DNA of 32,233 nt, taken from a virus. The notes beneath the pieces are model-generated. The model made no database searches and was not told the DNA's origin. It worked only from the letters and a program-made list of their open reading frames with translations. Location: positions 1-32,233 of the IMG/VR virus record IMGVR_UViG_3300030103_003269; one strand, written 5' to 3'. Below are positions 16,118-23,741 of the stretch, piece after piece; within the stretch, counting starts at the first letter, position 1, and each line of letters opens with the position of its first letter. The position numbers were made by a program, and so were the translations under genes.

Positions 16118-17247
16118 TATATAACAGAATTAATTGCATCAAAAGCATAGTTAAATGTTAATGTATAATTTATTGGACTTTCTGCATTTACTCCTTTAAT
16201 CTTATCCAAGCTTTTTGTATCAACTGTTACTGGTAAACTATCAATTAATATTTTTTCGCTTAACATAATTTCTTGTATTGTACTTGAAAATGATTCATCA
16301 ACCCAGCCAGTATTGACTGTTATTTTTTCTTGTCCATTATGATTAAAAGCACTTCTTTGACCTTCTAAAGTTGAATAACTTAATGAGTTAGTCTGCATTA
16401 AATTATAATCTTTACTTTCAAAACTTATTTCATTTTTACTTGCTTTAAAGAAAAACTCTCTTTGCCAATATCCAAACTTGTTTACAAAATCTATATTTAT
16501 CGGAGTATATTTTGGTTCACATTTTGGTTTAAATATCCAAGTGCCTAAAAGAACTGGAAATGTGCTTATTTGTTGCCAAATTTCTAATTTATTTCCGTTA
16601 GCATAATATCCAGCCCAAACTGTTGGCACATCATATATTGTTTGCCCTAATGCAAAAGGTGTGGTAAATGTAGTAGTGCCTCCAGTTACTAAATCTGTAT
16701 ATTTGACACTATCTAATGTTGATGCATTATAAACTCCTAAAATTCCAGCTCTATCCGATTCTGTACTTGTTGGATTAGCACCAATTTTATAATGATATGT
16801 GCCTTGTTTTAATGTTGCATATTTAGTTCCACTAAAGATAAAATCTGAATTTGTTGGGTTACTTCCTTCACTATAATAGCCATATCCGTCAAAACAATAA
16901 TTTGTAGTTGTATCTAAAAGTGTAAAAGTTCCGTTAGTGTTCTCCTTATATCTTTGAACTCTTAACAAAACATATTGGTTATTATTACTGGCTACAATTC
17001 CACTTGTACTCGGTAAAGTTCCTATGATACTTTGTCTCGTTGTAAATTTTAAATATTCTCTGCAATATGGAGCAATATCATAGTACATTTTTAAATTATT
17101 AGAAGAAGGAATTTTTTTCTTTAAAACATATTGAGCCGTTCCAGGTGAGGTGCCAGGGTAGTAGAAAGTTAAATCTAATTGAGAGCCAATTACATTACTC
17201 TCATCAACTTCGATTATATAAGGACTTCTTGCAAATATATTCGCCAT
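16117..17247 (-). CDS. Tail-associated structural protein
   Basis: 376 residues. The N-terminus MANIFARSPYIIEVDESN and following VLKKKIPSSN...YYDIAPYCREYLK are typical of a family found beside the 824-residue protein in flavobacterial phages. Composition is beta-rich with many Tyr, Thr and Asn, no membrane segment. It probably forms part of the tail tip or neck. Function inferred from neighbourhood only. Confidence 0.65.
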   Translation of the reverse strand: MANIFARSPYIIEVDESNVIGSQLDLTFYYPGTSPGTAQYVLKKKIPSSNNLKMYYDIAPYCREYLKFTTRQSIIGTLPSTSGIVASNNNQYVLLRVQRYKENTNGTFTLLDTTTNYCFDGYGYYSEGSNPTNSDFIFSGTKYATLKQGTYHYKIGANPTSTESDRAGILGVYNASTLDSVKYTDLVTGGTTTFTTPFALGQTIYDVPTVWAGYYANGNKLEIWQQISTFPVLLGTWIFKPKCEPKYTPINIDFVNKFGYWQREFFFKASKNEISFESKDYNLMQTNSLSYSTLEGQRSAFNHNGQEKITVNTGWVDESFSSTIQEIMLSEKILIDSLPVTVDTKSLDKIKGVNAESPINYTLTFNYAFDAINSVI

Positions 17248-17250
17248 TTT

Positions 17251-17832
17251 TTATAATTTTTTTATTTTAATATTTTTTGTATCTAAACTTTCATTTATAA
17301 TATCTTCAAATAATGTTATAACTGTTAAGCCATATTTATCTTGCAACTCTTTACCTAATGTAGCAAAATACTTTTTGAAAGGTTTGGTAAAAAATAAACT
17401 GGGTTTTATACCATTATAAAAGATTTTCTGTGCAAGTAAAAATGTTATTGATTTCTGAAAACCAACTGTGTTTATGCTCCTACCTGTAAACCTTCCTTTT
17501 GAATCTCTTGGTGCTAAACTTTTTCTAATTGCCCACTTGTCAAATGCTCTTGGTGGTGGCATTTTATCTGTATATTCAAAAGGTGTATTAAACTTCACAT
17601 TTTTACCAGAAACTCCTTTGTCTTGAAACCAGCCATAAGGTTTCATGTCGAAAGTTAATCTAATTGAATTTGGCATTACTTTAGTAATTCCTTTTATGCT
17701 ATCATAAAGCTCTCCAGTTGTGTCTTTTATATATCCTTTATTATTTGGCTTTCTTAGATTGTTTCTTGATTCCTCAATTACAAATGTTTTGAATGCCTCA
17801 ATAACTTCTAATATTTTTTTATCATCAAACAT
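17251..17832 (-). CDS. HK97 gp10-like head-tail joining protein candidate
   Basis: 193 residues. TGELYDSIKG, SIRLTFDMKPYGWFQDKGVSG and FFTKPFKKYF resemble the HK97 gp10/neck family, where a membrane-free alpha/beta fold seals the head or begins the tail. Overlaps the 17825-18283 gene by 8 bases. The basic central part (RKSLAPRDSKGRFTG) is common in this family. Resemblance by eye only. Confidence 0.6.
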   Translation of the reverse strand: MFDDKKILEVIEAFKTFVIEESRNNLRKPNNKGYIKDTTGELYDSIKGITKVMPNSIRLTFDMKPYGWFQDKGVSGKNVKFNTPFEYTDKMPPPRAFDKWAIRKSLAPRDSKGRFTGRSINTVGFQKSITFLLAQKIFYNGIKPSLFFTKPFKKYFATLGKELQDKYGLTVITLFEDIINESLDTKNIKIKKL

Positions 17833-18283
17833 TGCAAACAGTCATATCGTTAGGAATAATTAAATTAAAAGTCATAGTCCAGCCACAAAGTTTATTTTCA
17901 AATCTATCTGTAAATGGCTCACAATTTGGTGTGCCTTCTATTTGGTAATTCTCATCAAATAAATTTCCCCTTCTTAACTTTTCATATAATCTGTTTAGTA
18001 ATGCAATTTGAGTATTGAATATATCATGCTCATTATCGTTGCCTATAAATTTATCTGTGGTTTCATCTTTTGAAATATCAACAATATCCATAGCTAAAAT
18101 AGATATATTATACTGGATTATATTATCTCTAAATGTAGCATTATTCACAATGATATGTGTTAAAGGAAATATAGTTTGCTTTGATAAATCAACTTCGTTT
18201 AAGTCTCCATTTGTGGTTGTATTTGTAAATGGGTCATTATCCAATTCTGCTTTTAATTTAGTTAATATATTATAATAACTCAT
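17825..18283 (-). CDS. Tail terminator/completion-like protein candidate
   Basis: 152 residues. The pattern MSYYNILTKLKAELDNDPF, a long helix, FRDNIIQYNISILAMDIVD, and CGWTMTFNLIIPND at the end resembles small alpha/beta tail completion proteins (gpU/gp11-like size and place). It follows the chaperone-like gene and overlaps it by ATGA. Family not certain. Confidence 0.55.
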   Translation of the reverse strand: MSYYNILTKLKAELDNDPFTNTTTNGDLNEVDLSKQTIFPLTHIIVNNATFRDNIIQYNISILAMDIVDISKDETTDKFIGNDNEHDIFNTQIALLNRLYEKLRRGNLFDENYQIEGTPNCEPFTDRFENKLCGWTMTFNLIIPNDMTVCNV

Positions 18284-18561
18284 CTTCTATTTTTATTTAA
18301 TTGTTTTTGGAATTCACTATGCTCAATATCTCTTTTTTGCTTTTCAAAAGATAAGAAGGTAAGACACTGCCGTAGTGGTAACTTTGTGACCTCGCTAAAT
18401 TTTGTAAGGTTACCATTAGCGATTGCATAGATACTTGTGTACCAGCCCCATTGTTTGGCAAATATTCCTCTGCTACTGAAATCTTTTTGTTCTTCATCTG
18501 TCTTATCTCCTTCTGCAAAAATAATAGGGTATTGTTCAGTAATTGTCTTTGCAAATCGCAA
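18280..18561 (-). CDS. -1 frame ORF overlapping the chaperone gene; WGWY domain, probably expressed by frameshifting
   Basis: 93 codons with no ATG; the only usable first codon is TTG at 18561, which lies within the T9 slippery run. The product contains AEGDKTDEEQKDFSS, then FAKQWGWYTSIYAIANGNLT and KFSEVTKLPLRQCLTFLSFE, a motif set I recall from a family of small phage tail-region proteins. It ends at 18280, overlapping the next gene's ATG by ATGA, as a real gene end would. A -1 shift on the T run would fuse it to the first 163 residues of the 19049 gene, giving 256 residues. A homopolymer sequencing error could also explain the arrangement. Confidence 0.65.
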   Translation of the reverse strand: MRFAKTITEQYPIIFAEGDKTDEEQKDFSSRGIFAKQWGWYTSIYAIANGNLTKFSEVTKLPLRQCLTFLSFEKQKRDIEHSEFQKQLNKNRR

Positions 18562-19049
18562 AAAAAAACCTTTGCACCTAAAGCAATATCTATTGTTACA
18601 TATTTCATTACTTCGGAATAATTTGCGCTTGACACATACGGCTCAATTAAATATTTATCTTTTCTGCTTTCTATTATTGGTCTATACATAACCGCCATAG
18701 CTTTGTGGAAATTTTCCATGTCATTTATGTTGTTACTTAAATCAATGTACTCGCCAAATGTTATATCTTCCAGATGTGGAATAAAACCAAACTCTATGCC
18801 TTGTAATTTAAATGTTTTTTTAAACTCTGGCTTTTTCTGGAAAGCCTCATTTATTTTAACTGTGATATGTTGTACATCACTCCACCGAATTTTAAGTACG
18901 TCTTTCAATTCTATGCCACAAAATATTTGCACCATTTTATTGTAAATTAATTCATCATCATTTGAATTTTCAACTACTCTTAAGAAATCTTGATATGTAC
19001 CAAGCCAAATGTCTTTTAATTCAGTAGGTATTTTTATATCTAATTGCAT
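18297..19049 (-). CDS. Tail assembly chaperone-like protein, frame 0 product
   Basis: 250 residues. Segments EFGFIPHLEDITFGEYIDLS, FHKAMAVMYRPI, DKYLIEPY and DIALGAKVFF match a conserved Bacteroidota phage protein located between terminase and tail genes. After FF (162-163, the slippery site) frame 0 continues with an amphipathic helix and NNGAGTQVSMQSLMVTLQNL, also family-like. The -1 frame over the same DNA encodes a WGWY domain. Chaperone function is inferred from the frameshift arrangement known for lambda G/GT and from position; it could instead be a neck protein. Led by a promoter-like element at 19055-19075. Confidence 0.6.
   Translation of the reverse strand: MQLDIKIPTELKDIWLGTYQDFLRVVENSNDDELIYNKMVQIFCGIELKDVLKIRWSDVQHITVKINEAFQKKPEFKKTFKLQGIEFGFIPHLEDITFGEYIDLSNNINDMENFHKAMAVMYRPIIESRKDKYLIEPYVSSANYSEVMKYVTIDIALGAKVFFCDLQRQLLNNTLLFLQKEIRQMKNKKISVAEEYLPNNGAGTQVSMQSLMVTLQNLARSQSYHYGSVLPSYLLKSKKEILSIVNSKNN
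18559..18568 (-). promoter_or_regulatory. Slippery T9 run, candidate -1 ribosomal frameshift site
   Basis: Nine consecutive T on the minus strand (18568-18560). In frame 0 they read GTT TTT TTT TGC, so the heptamer T-TTT-TTT is in the phase needed for tandem P/A-site slippage. The -1 frame then runs to 18280. No strong downstream stem is evident by eye. Confidence 0.6.
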
Positions 19050-19054
19050 ACTAT

Positions 19055-19075
19055 TATAACGCTTTTTTTTGTTTT
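19055..19075 (-). promoter_or_regulatory. Variant ECF-type promoter candidate upstream of the chaperone-like gene
   Basis: Minus strand AGCGTTATAATAGTATG: CGTT at 19061-19058, exactly 12 bases before the ATG at 19049, as for the 7168 and 10893 genes. The -35 is weaker: ATC lies at the 15-nt spacing instead of AAC, and an AAC is present only 9 nt upstream, in an A-rich tract. Lies between the terminase stop and this gene. Confidence 0.45.
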
Positions 19076-19080
19076 TGATA

Positions 19081-20238
19081 TTATTTAATGAAATATTTTC
19101 CGTAATTAATATTACTTAATGATTGACTTTCGTGATACCTTAATGCATCAATTAAATGGTCTTTTCCACCTCTTGGCTTATTCAATCTTTTACCTGTTTT
19201 ATCGGTGTCCCAAACATACGATCTAAATTCATCAATCAAATTTTTACTACTTGAAGTAACTAAATATTCTTGTGACTGCATCAACTGAATACCAAAATTA
19301 ATACTATCTCTGCCCTTCGTTGCACCTTTAATCATTTTTCCGTTCCTTCTTATTTCTTCAATGCTTTTTGGCTCTGCTGAATCTGCGTAACAAATAATAT
19401 TTTTTTCTATTCTTTTGGCTATTTCTGAATTTACTAAATTATTCTGGTAACATATCTCATTCACAATTCTTTTATCATTCCATTTATAAACCTCAACAAT
19501 AGCAGAAGGGTCAACAGAATAACCGAAATCTAAGCCATAGCCTAATAATTTTGCATCACTTGGTATTTCATCAATTTCCTTCCAATTCTCAAAAACAACG
19601 CCTTGTAGGTTACCGATTTCCCCAAGTCCGTAAACAAGCCACCAATTACGCCAATAAGCTGATGTCTCTGCCTTTTTCTTTGCTTTTTCAATCTCCACTA
19701 CTATTCTTTCATCTAAAGCATTGTTATCTAAATAATTTAAGACTAAGAAATCTGCATCTTTATCATCTTTCAATTCTGTATGCGCCCAGAATTCTGCCGT
19801 AGGATTAAAGTCTAAAAAGACTTCACGTTTAGTTCTTATAGCAAGTTCATTATAACTTTCAAAATTTATATTATTACACTCATTGATGTAAAGTATGTCA
19901 CGTCTTGCGCCTCTTAATTTTGTGCTATCTTCTACGCTAAAAAATTCAATGTATGAGCCATTACTGAATTCGTACCTGGAAATACTTTTATTGAAATAAT
20001 TTGCATTATATCTATTTGTGTCCTTTAATATTTTTAGAAAATCTTTTAAAGCACCCCTTCTTAAATGTGGCATAGATTGAGCAACTACTGAAATTTCAAG
20101 TTCTGCAACTTTAATTGCTCTATCAATCAATACTGGTAAAATTCCATAAGTTTTCCCAGCACTTGTGCCACCTTGTATGATTTTTATTCGCTTTTTTAAA
20201 GCAAGAATTTTATTTATCGCTATCGTCCGTTGGAACAT
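19081..20238 (-). CDS. terL: Terminase large subunit
   Basis: 385 residues. ATPase: Walker A GGTSAGKT (23-30), Walker B ILYINE (115-120, catalytic E120), coupling motif FNPTAE (144-149). Nuclease: LDFGY (D237), CYADSAEP (D286), GGKDHLIDALRY (D360, D364). These are the Terminase_3-type motifs of the packaging motor, which cuts and translocates DNA into the prohead through the portal. The start overlaps the small-subunit-like gene by 29 bases. Length is slightly short for the family but both domains are complete. Confidence 0.92.
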   Translation of the reverse strand: MFQRTIAINKILALKKRIKIIQGGTSAGKTYGILPVLIDRAIKVAELEISVVAQSMPHLRRGALKDFLKILKDTNRYNANYFNKSISRYEFSNGSYIEFFSVEDSTKLRGARRDILYINECNNINFESYNELAIRTKREVFLDFNPTAEFWAHTELKDDKDADFLVLNYLDNNALDERIVVEIEKAKKKAETSAYWRNWWLVYGLGEIGNLQGVVFENWKEIDEIPSDAKLLGYGLDFGYSVDPSAIVEVYKWNDKRIVNEICYQNNLVNSEIAKRIEKNIICYADSAEPKSIEEIRRNGKMIKGATKGRDSINFGIQLMQSQEYLVTSSSKNLIDEFRSYVWDTDKTGKRLNKPRGGKDHLIDALRYHESQSLSNINYGKYFIK

Positions 20239-20542
20239 TTGGAAATAAAGGTTGTTCTGTTATTGTTTGATTCACTTCTTGTGTAGCTTTTCCATAAGCA
20301 GAATCTTCCAGAGCATTATATGCTGGTGTATCTCCATTGATTGCTTTTCTTAATTGAGCCAAAGTCATCAAATCCTCTTGTGTTAAAATTTCTTCTTCTC
20401 CAGTAATTGGGTTTTTACCTTTGGTTTCAGCACTTAACCACTTTCTTGCAATTGTACTTCTGTTTTTACTTCCTTTTGGTCTTCCTTTTGGATTGCCAGA
20501 TTGGCCTTTTTTAAAAGGTTTTAAATTTTCTTCATTTGCCAT
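20210..20542 (-). CDS. Terminase small subunit-like protein (DUF5681-like)
   Basis: 110 residues. The N-terminus has FKKGQSGNPKGRPKGSKNRST, a DUF5681-type basic motif, followed by a helical part with LRKAINGDTPAYNALEDSAYG, seen in small subunits of Bacteroidota phages. The small subunit recognises the packaging site and recruits the large subunit. It directly precedes and overlaps terL, which supports the call. Confidence 0.7.
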   Translation of the reverse strand: MANEENLKPFKKGQSGNPKGRPKGSKNRSTIARKWLSAETKGKNPITGEEEILTQEDLMTLAQLRKAINGDTPAYNALEDSAYGKATQEVNQTITEQPLFPNVPTDDSDK

Positions 20543-20543
20543 T

Positions 20544-21293
20544 TTACACTCCTTTAATTGGTATTTTAATTATTGGGTTTATATCAAAATTTTTCTTTTT
20601 ATTACTTTTATTTGATTTATCAAATTTTACAATTTTATTGCCCCACTTTTTTTGTAATAAATTATTTTGTTTAATTTCTTTTTCTACATTTCTATAGTCT
20701 GCACAACCACCTTTAATTGTTGCTTGTTCACATACATAATGGTACATATTCATACGTAAATTTTTTCTATGCTTATTTAATACTTGCAAACTCATGTCAT
20801 AATCTTCCTTTAAAAAAATTTCTTCATCATAACGTAAATCATTTTTTCTATGTGCTTGAAAAGGGCCACCAATATATGATGTTAAACCAAATGGTGTGTA
20901 TTCTCTGTATGCTCCTTTATCAGCTAAACAATTTAGTCCCCAATAAACAACCTTTAAATCTTTAGCTAATTGTATTCCTTCTTCTATCATTTTATATACT
21001 TCTGATTCATTCAATTTAAAAGATTTATTGCAATTATATCTACCAAAATGTTTTATATCATCATCAATTAAAATTATGTTTTCTTCTGGTGCATGATCTA
21101 AAATAAAATTCCAAACTCTTGCTAAATTTCCTTGCACTTCATTTGGTACAACCCATAAATTTTTATGTACTTTTTGATATTCTTTTTTTTCTTTTTCCAT
21201 TACTACATAAGTAATGTCTTTTAAATATTTATGTGTTTTACAAATATCTGCTCTTTTATATGATGCTACGTAAATTTTATACATTTTTCTCAA
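20544..21293 (-). CDS. TET-associated-type glycosyltransferase (GT-A fold), possible DNA-modification enzyme
   Basis: 249 residues. KIYVASYKRADICKTHKYL at the start, NLARVWNFILDHA, LIDDDIKHFGR (D77-D79, metal/nucleotide-sugar motif), GGPFQAHRKND, LKEDYDMSLQVLNKHR and a C-terminal NPIIKIPIKGV fit the glycosyltransferases often found with TET-like or other DNA base modification genes in phages. Those are thought to glycosylate hydroxylated bases. No TET/JBP or hydroxymethylase gene is visible here, so the substrate is open and could be a virion protein. It overlaps the methyltransferase gene. M4 is an alternative start. Confidence 0.6.
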   Translation of the reverse strand: MRKMYKIYVASYKRADICKTHKYLKDITYVVMEKEKKEYQKVHKNLWVVPNEVQGNLARVWNFILDHAPEENIILIDDDIKHFGRYNCNKSFKLNESEVYKMIEEGIQLAKDLKVVYWGLNCLADKGAYREYTPFGLTSYIGGPFQAHRKNDLRYDEEIFLKEDYDMSLQVLNKHRKNLRMNMYHYVCEQATIKGGCADYRNVEKEIKQNNLLQKKWGNKIVKFDKSNKSNKKKNFDINPIIKIPIKGV

Positions 21294-21885
21294 ATTTTAA
21301 AATTCTAACTTCTCTATGTAAATCAATTCTATCTGTAACCTTATAATTTTTAAAAATTAATTCTATATCATCATCTATAAAATCGTGAAAATGAAAATGA
21401 TTGTAATGTGTTGTTTTTTTACTTGGGTAACTAATAAATAAAGTTTTAATATTTAAATTTTCAGCCATTTCATTTAAAATTTCTGGGTTTTTCAAATGTT
21501 CTATTGTTTCTAATGAAATTAAAACATCAATATAATTATTGTTTAATTCTTTATTATTTAAAAACTCTTTTATTGCATTAATATCTTTTATGTTTTTAAT
21601 ATCTAATGTTTTAAAAAATGTTTTAGAATTTTCAAAATTATTTTTTGCCCATTCTATACTTTGTAAATCAATATCAATTCCTATAATTTTATTTACGTCT
21701 GGGTTTTTACTTATAATATTTGTGCCATAACCACAACCACAACTTGCATCTAATATAACACCAGAACAATATTGTCTTAACATAGCATATCTTTCAATAT
21801 GCCGTCTATTTAATATGTCAAGTTCGATTTTATCAAGTTCATTTTTATTTATAAAAATTTGTTCTCTTACTTTTGCTTTTATCAT
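21277..21885 (-). CDS. Class I SAM-dependent methyltransferase
   Basis: 202 residues. Motif I VILDASCGCGYGT (43-55), motif II acidic IIGIDID, and a post-motif ISLETIEHL are those of Rossmann-type methyltransferases of the UbiE/Methyltransf_11-23 kind, which usually methylate small molecules or sugars rather than DNA. Neither DPPY/NPPY nor PCQ motifs are present, so base methylation is unlikely by the usual routes. Overlaps both neighbours (ParB-like and glycosyltransferase), suggesting one pathway, perhaps tailoring a sugar. Confidence 0.75.
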   Translation of the reverse strand: MIKAKVREQIFINKNELDKIELDILNRRHIERYAMLRQYCSGVILDASCGCGYGTNIISKNPDVNKIIGIDIDLQSIEWAKNNFENSKTFFKTLDIKNIKDINAIKEFLNNKELNNNYIDVLISLETIEHLKNPEILNEMAENLNIKTLFISYPSKKTTHYNHFHFHDFIDDDIELIFKNYKVTDRIDLHREVRILKFEKNV

Positions 21886-22481
21886 TTATTTAATTTATTT
21901 AAATAATTTGCACCATTTAAAACTCTGCCAATTCCTTTGCTCCACTCTTTGCCATTTCCTCTTTTGCTTTTAACAGTTTTCAAATTAAAATGAGTCTGTG
22001 CTTGTAGCCAGTCAATATCATTATCAAAATAAAGAACTACATAATTGTTACTCTCATTTAAATATTCTGAAAATTCAATTTCTTCTTCAATATCTTCTTC
22101 ATCATTTTTAAAACCTATTGGTAAATCTAATCCGTAATGGTCTAATATATCTTGCTCCCAGACATTAGCTAAAATGTCATAGTCCCATTCGCCATAGCTT
22201 AAATTATCTTTGATAATAAATTCATTCTTTTGCTCTTCTGTCCATTTATCTGCAATCTTAATAGGCACTTCTTCCAATCCAGCTTTCACACAAGCTTTTA
22301 ATCTCATATTTCCGCCTAACACTAAATATCCGTCTTTATATGTAACCACTACAATAGGTCTAGCCTCTAACATTTCTGGAAATTCCTTTATGCTATTTAC
22401 TAACTTATTGAATTTGGCTTTAGTTATTGTACGTGGGTTCTCAGGGTTTTCCTGGATTAAATATAATTTACTTTTTTTCAT
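21882..22481 (-). CDS. ParB/sulfiredoxin-like nuclease-domain protein
   Basis: 199 residues. ENPRTIT, a helix, ARPIVVVTYKDGYLVLGGNMR (GGNMR at 56-60), AGLEEVPIKI and TEEQKNEFIIKDNLSYGEWD form the ParB N-terminal domain. In phages this domain is common beside DNA or base-modification enzymes and can act as a nuclease or DNA-binding module. The C-terminal part (about 120-199) carries an acidic stretch and a strand-helix pattern of unknown fold. It overlaps the methyltransferase by ATGA and the preceding 126-residue gene by 14 bases. Confidence 0.75.
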   Translation of the reverse strand: MKKSKLYLIQENPENPRTITKAKFNKLVNSIKEFPEMLEARPIVVVTYKDGYLVLGGNMRLKACVKAGLEEVPIKIADKWTEEQKNEFIIKDNLSYGEWDYDILANVWEQDILDHYGLDLPIGFKNDEEDIEEEIEFSEYLNESNNYVVLYFDNDIDWLQAQTHFNLKTVKSKRGNGKEWSKGIGRVLNGANYLNKLNK

Positions 22482-22848
22482 ATTCTGTATATACTGTTTT
22501 CAATCTATCTACTAAATCTCGCACACAACTACTGCAACCAGTTGCTTGGCTTTTTTTATGAAATATTCTGTTATAAATATCTCTTAACTCTTGTTGTTCA
22601 TTTGGTGTTATAGTATCTCTATCAACTGAAAAGAAATTTTTTAAAACTTCATATTCATTTTCTTGTAAGCACTCTATTTTTGGTGCATAACTAAATAATT
22701 TATTTAATTTTTCTTTTCTTTCTTCGCATCCGCAATCTTCACCTGCTACAAACTTTACAAGTTTTTTAATTCCTGTCTTTTCTGTGAACTTTTCTATTGT
22801 ATCTCCTAATCCTTCACTTTTCTTTTTTACTGTTTTCTTTTTTGCCAT
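22468..22848 (-). CDS. Conserved Cys-containing phage protein of unknown function
   Basis: 126 residues. Basic N-terminus (MAKKKTVKKKSEGLGDTIEK), KLVKFVAGEDCGCEERKEKLN (C39, C41), ECLQENEYEVLKNFF, IYNRIF and GCSSCVRDL (C105, C108). The two Cys pairs suggest a zinc site. I recall this protein as a standard member of the pre-terminase region of flavobacterial phages, without known function. Confidence 0.7.
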   Translation of the reverse strand: MAKKKTVKKKSEGLGDTIEKFTEKTGIKKLVKFVAGEDCGCEERKEKLNKLFSYAPKIECLQENEYEVLKNFFSVDRDTITPNEQQELRDIYNRIFHKKSQATGCSSCVRDLVDRLKTVYTEYEKK

Positions 22849-22964
22849 TGTTTTATTTTTAATTTATAAATGATATACGTTATTAATAAGATAGCACTAA
22901 TGCTAAATATATTTAAATGTGGCTCTTCACAAATACCTAAAATATGTTTTAAGTTTTCAATCAT
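22827..22964 (-). CDS. Small single-pass membrane protein (45 aa)
   Basis: ATG at 22964 opens 45 codons beginning MIENLKHILGICEEPHLNIF, then a hydrophobic segment (ISAILLITYIIYKLKIK), ending inside the next gene by 22 bases. The ICxEPHxNIF pattern followed by a membrane helix is one I associate with small late-block membrane proteins of these phages. The upstream 52-aa gene's stop lies 2 bases before the ATG. Confidence 0.6.
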   Translation of the reverse strand: MIENLKHILGICEEPHLNIFSISAILLITYIIYKLKIKQWQKRKQ

Positions 22965-22966
22965 AA

Positions 22967-23125
22967 TTAATTTAATTCTACTTGGTAAATATTTAAAAAA
23001 TCATCTTCCTCTAATTGTTTTTGGTAACAAAATATTTTAATAGCCTCGTGTAAATCTTTTGCTCTTACTACATTTATTGGCTCTTTATCTTTATCCTCTT
23101 TTATATAAAAAAAATAAGTTTTCAT
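22967..23125 (-). CDS. Small hypothetical protein (52 aa)
   Basis: ATG at 23125 opens 52 codons: MKTYFFYIKEDKDKEPINVV, then RAKDLHEAIKIF, ending in a Glu/Asp-rich helix and IYQVELN. Its ATG overlaps the sigma gene stop by 4 bases and it ends 2 bases before the next start, so the stretch 22849-23121 is fully occupied by this and the 45-aa gene. No family recognised; a ferredoxin-like mini-domain is possible. Confidence 0.6.
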   Translation of the reverse strand: MKTYFFYIKEDKDKEPINVVRAKDLHEAIKIFCYQKQLEEDDFLNIYQVELN

Positions 23126-23721
23126 ATTCTTATATGTTCAAAATCTTCATTAATAAAATCTTCGTAATCTTCTCCTATCGCAATTTTAATTCTTTCTTTA
23201 CAATTCTTTAAAGTATGAAATATACTAAAGTAACTTATTCCTATTTCTTTTTCTAATGTCCTAATGCTTTTTCCTGTCTGGAAATAAACTGTAAATAAAA
23301 ATTGGTCATACCATTTCCAGCTTAATATTTCATTATGTATTTTCTCTATAATTATTTCGTATTTAATATGCTTTTCCAAGCTATGATCTAAAAAAATATT
23401 TTCATTTAAACTTTTTAAATGACTTCTATTATTTGAATTTAAATAGACATCAATTAAATCTAACTTACTTAATTTTTTATAGTTTCCTTCACTGTTAATT
23501 CTCTGTTTCCTTATATTATTAATGTATGTATTCCTCAATATAAAATAAATATAACTTTTATTTAATTTTCCATTTTGAAACGCTTTTTTCCTTTCAGACC
23601 TTTCTGCTAATCTTATATAAACATCTTGTACATAATCCTCGCTAAATTCTTTTGCGCCAAAACTTCTCATTATAGCAATCCACTCTTTATGGTATTTGTG
23701 TATTTCTTCTAGCCAATCCAA
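23122..23721 (-). CDS. ECF-type sigma factor-like protein, candidate late activator
   Basis: 199 residues from a TTG start (no ATG in this part of the frame; the next Met is residue 18). Region 2-like: EWIAIMRSFG, FSEDYVQDVYIRLAE, YIYFILRNTYINNIRKQR. Region 4-like helix-turn-helix: DQFLFTVYFQTGKSIRTL, EKEIGISYFSIFHTLKN. The long linker between them is Asn-rich. It heads the late block just after a strong terminator. Four late genes carry an AAC/CGTT promoter-like element of ECF type, so it may direct late transcription; this link is inference. Confidence 0.65.
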   Translation of the reverse strand: MDWLEEIHKYHKEWIAIMRSFGAKEFSEDYVQDVYIRLAERSERKKAFQNGKLNKSYIYFILRNTYINNIRKQRINSEGNYKKLSKLDLIDVYLNSNNRSHLKSLNENIFLDHSLEKHIKYEIIIEKIHNEILSWKWYDQFLFTVYFQTGKSIRTLEKEIGISYFSIFHTLKNCKERIKIAIGEDYEDFINEDFEHIRI

Positions 23722-23741
23722 GTTCTGCTTTTCGTAAAGAT

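Noticed and set aside
18280-19049. Plain frameshift mutation or pseudogene in the chaperone-like gene
   Set aside because: Both frames look family-like and the slip site is in exact slippery phase. I keep sequencing error in the 9-base run as an alternative, but not gene decay.
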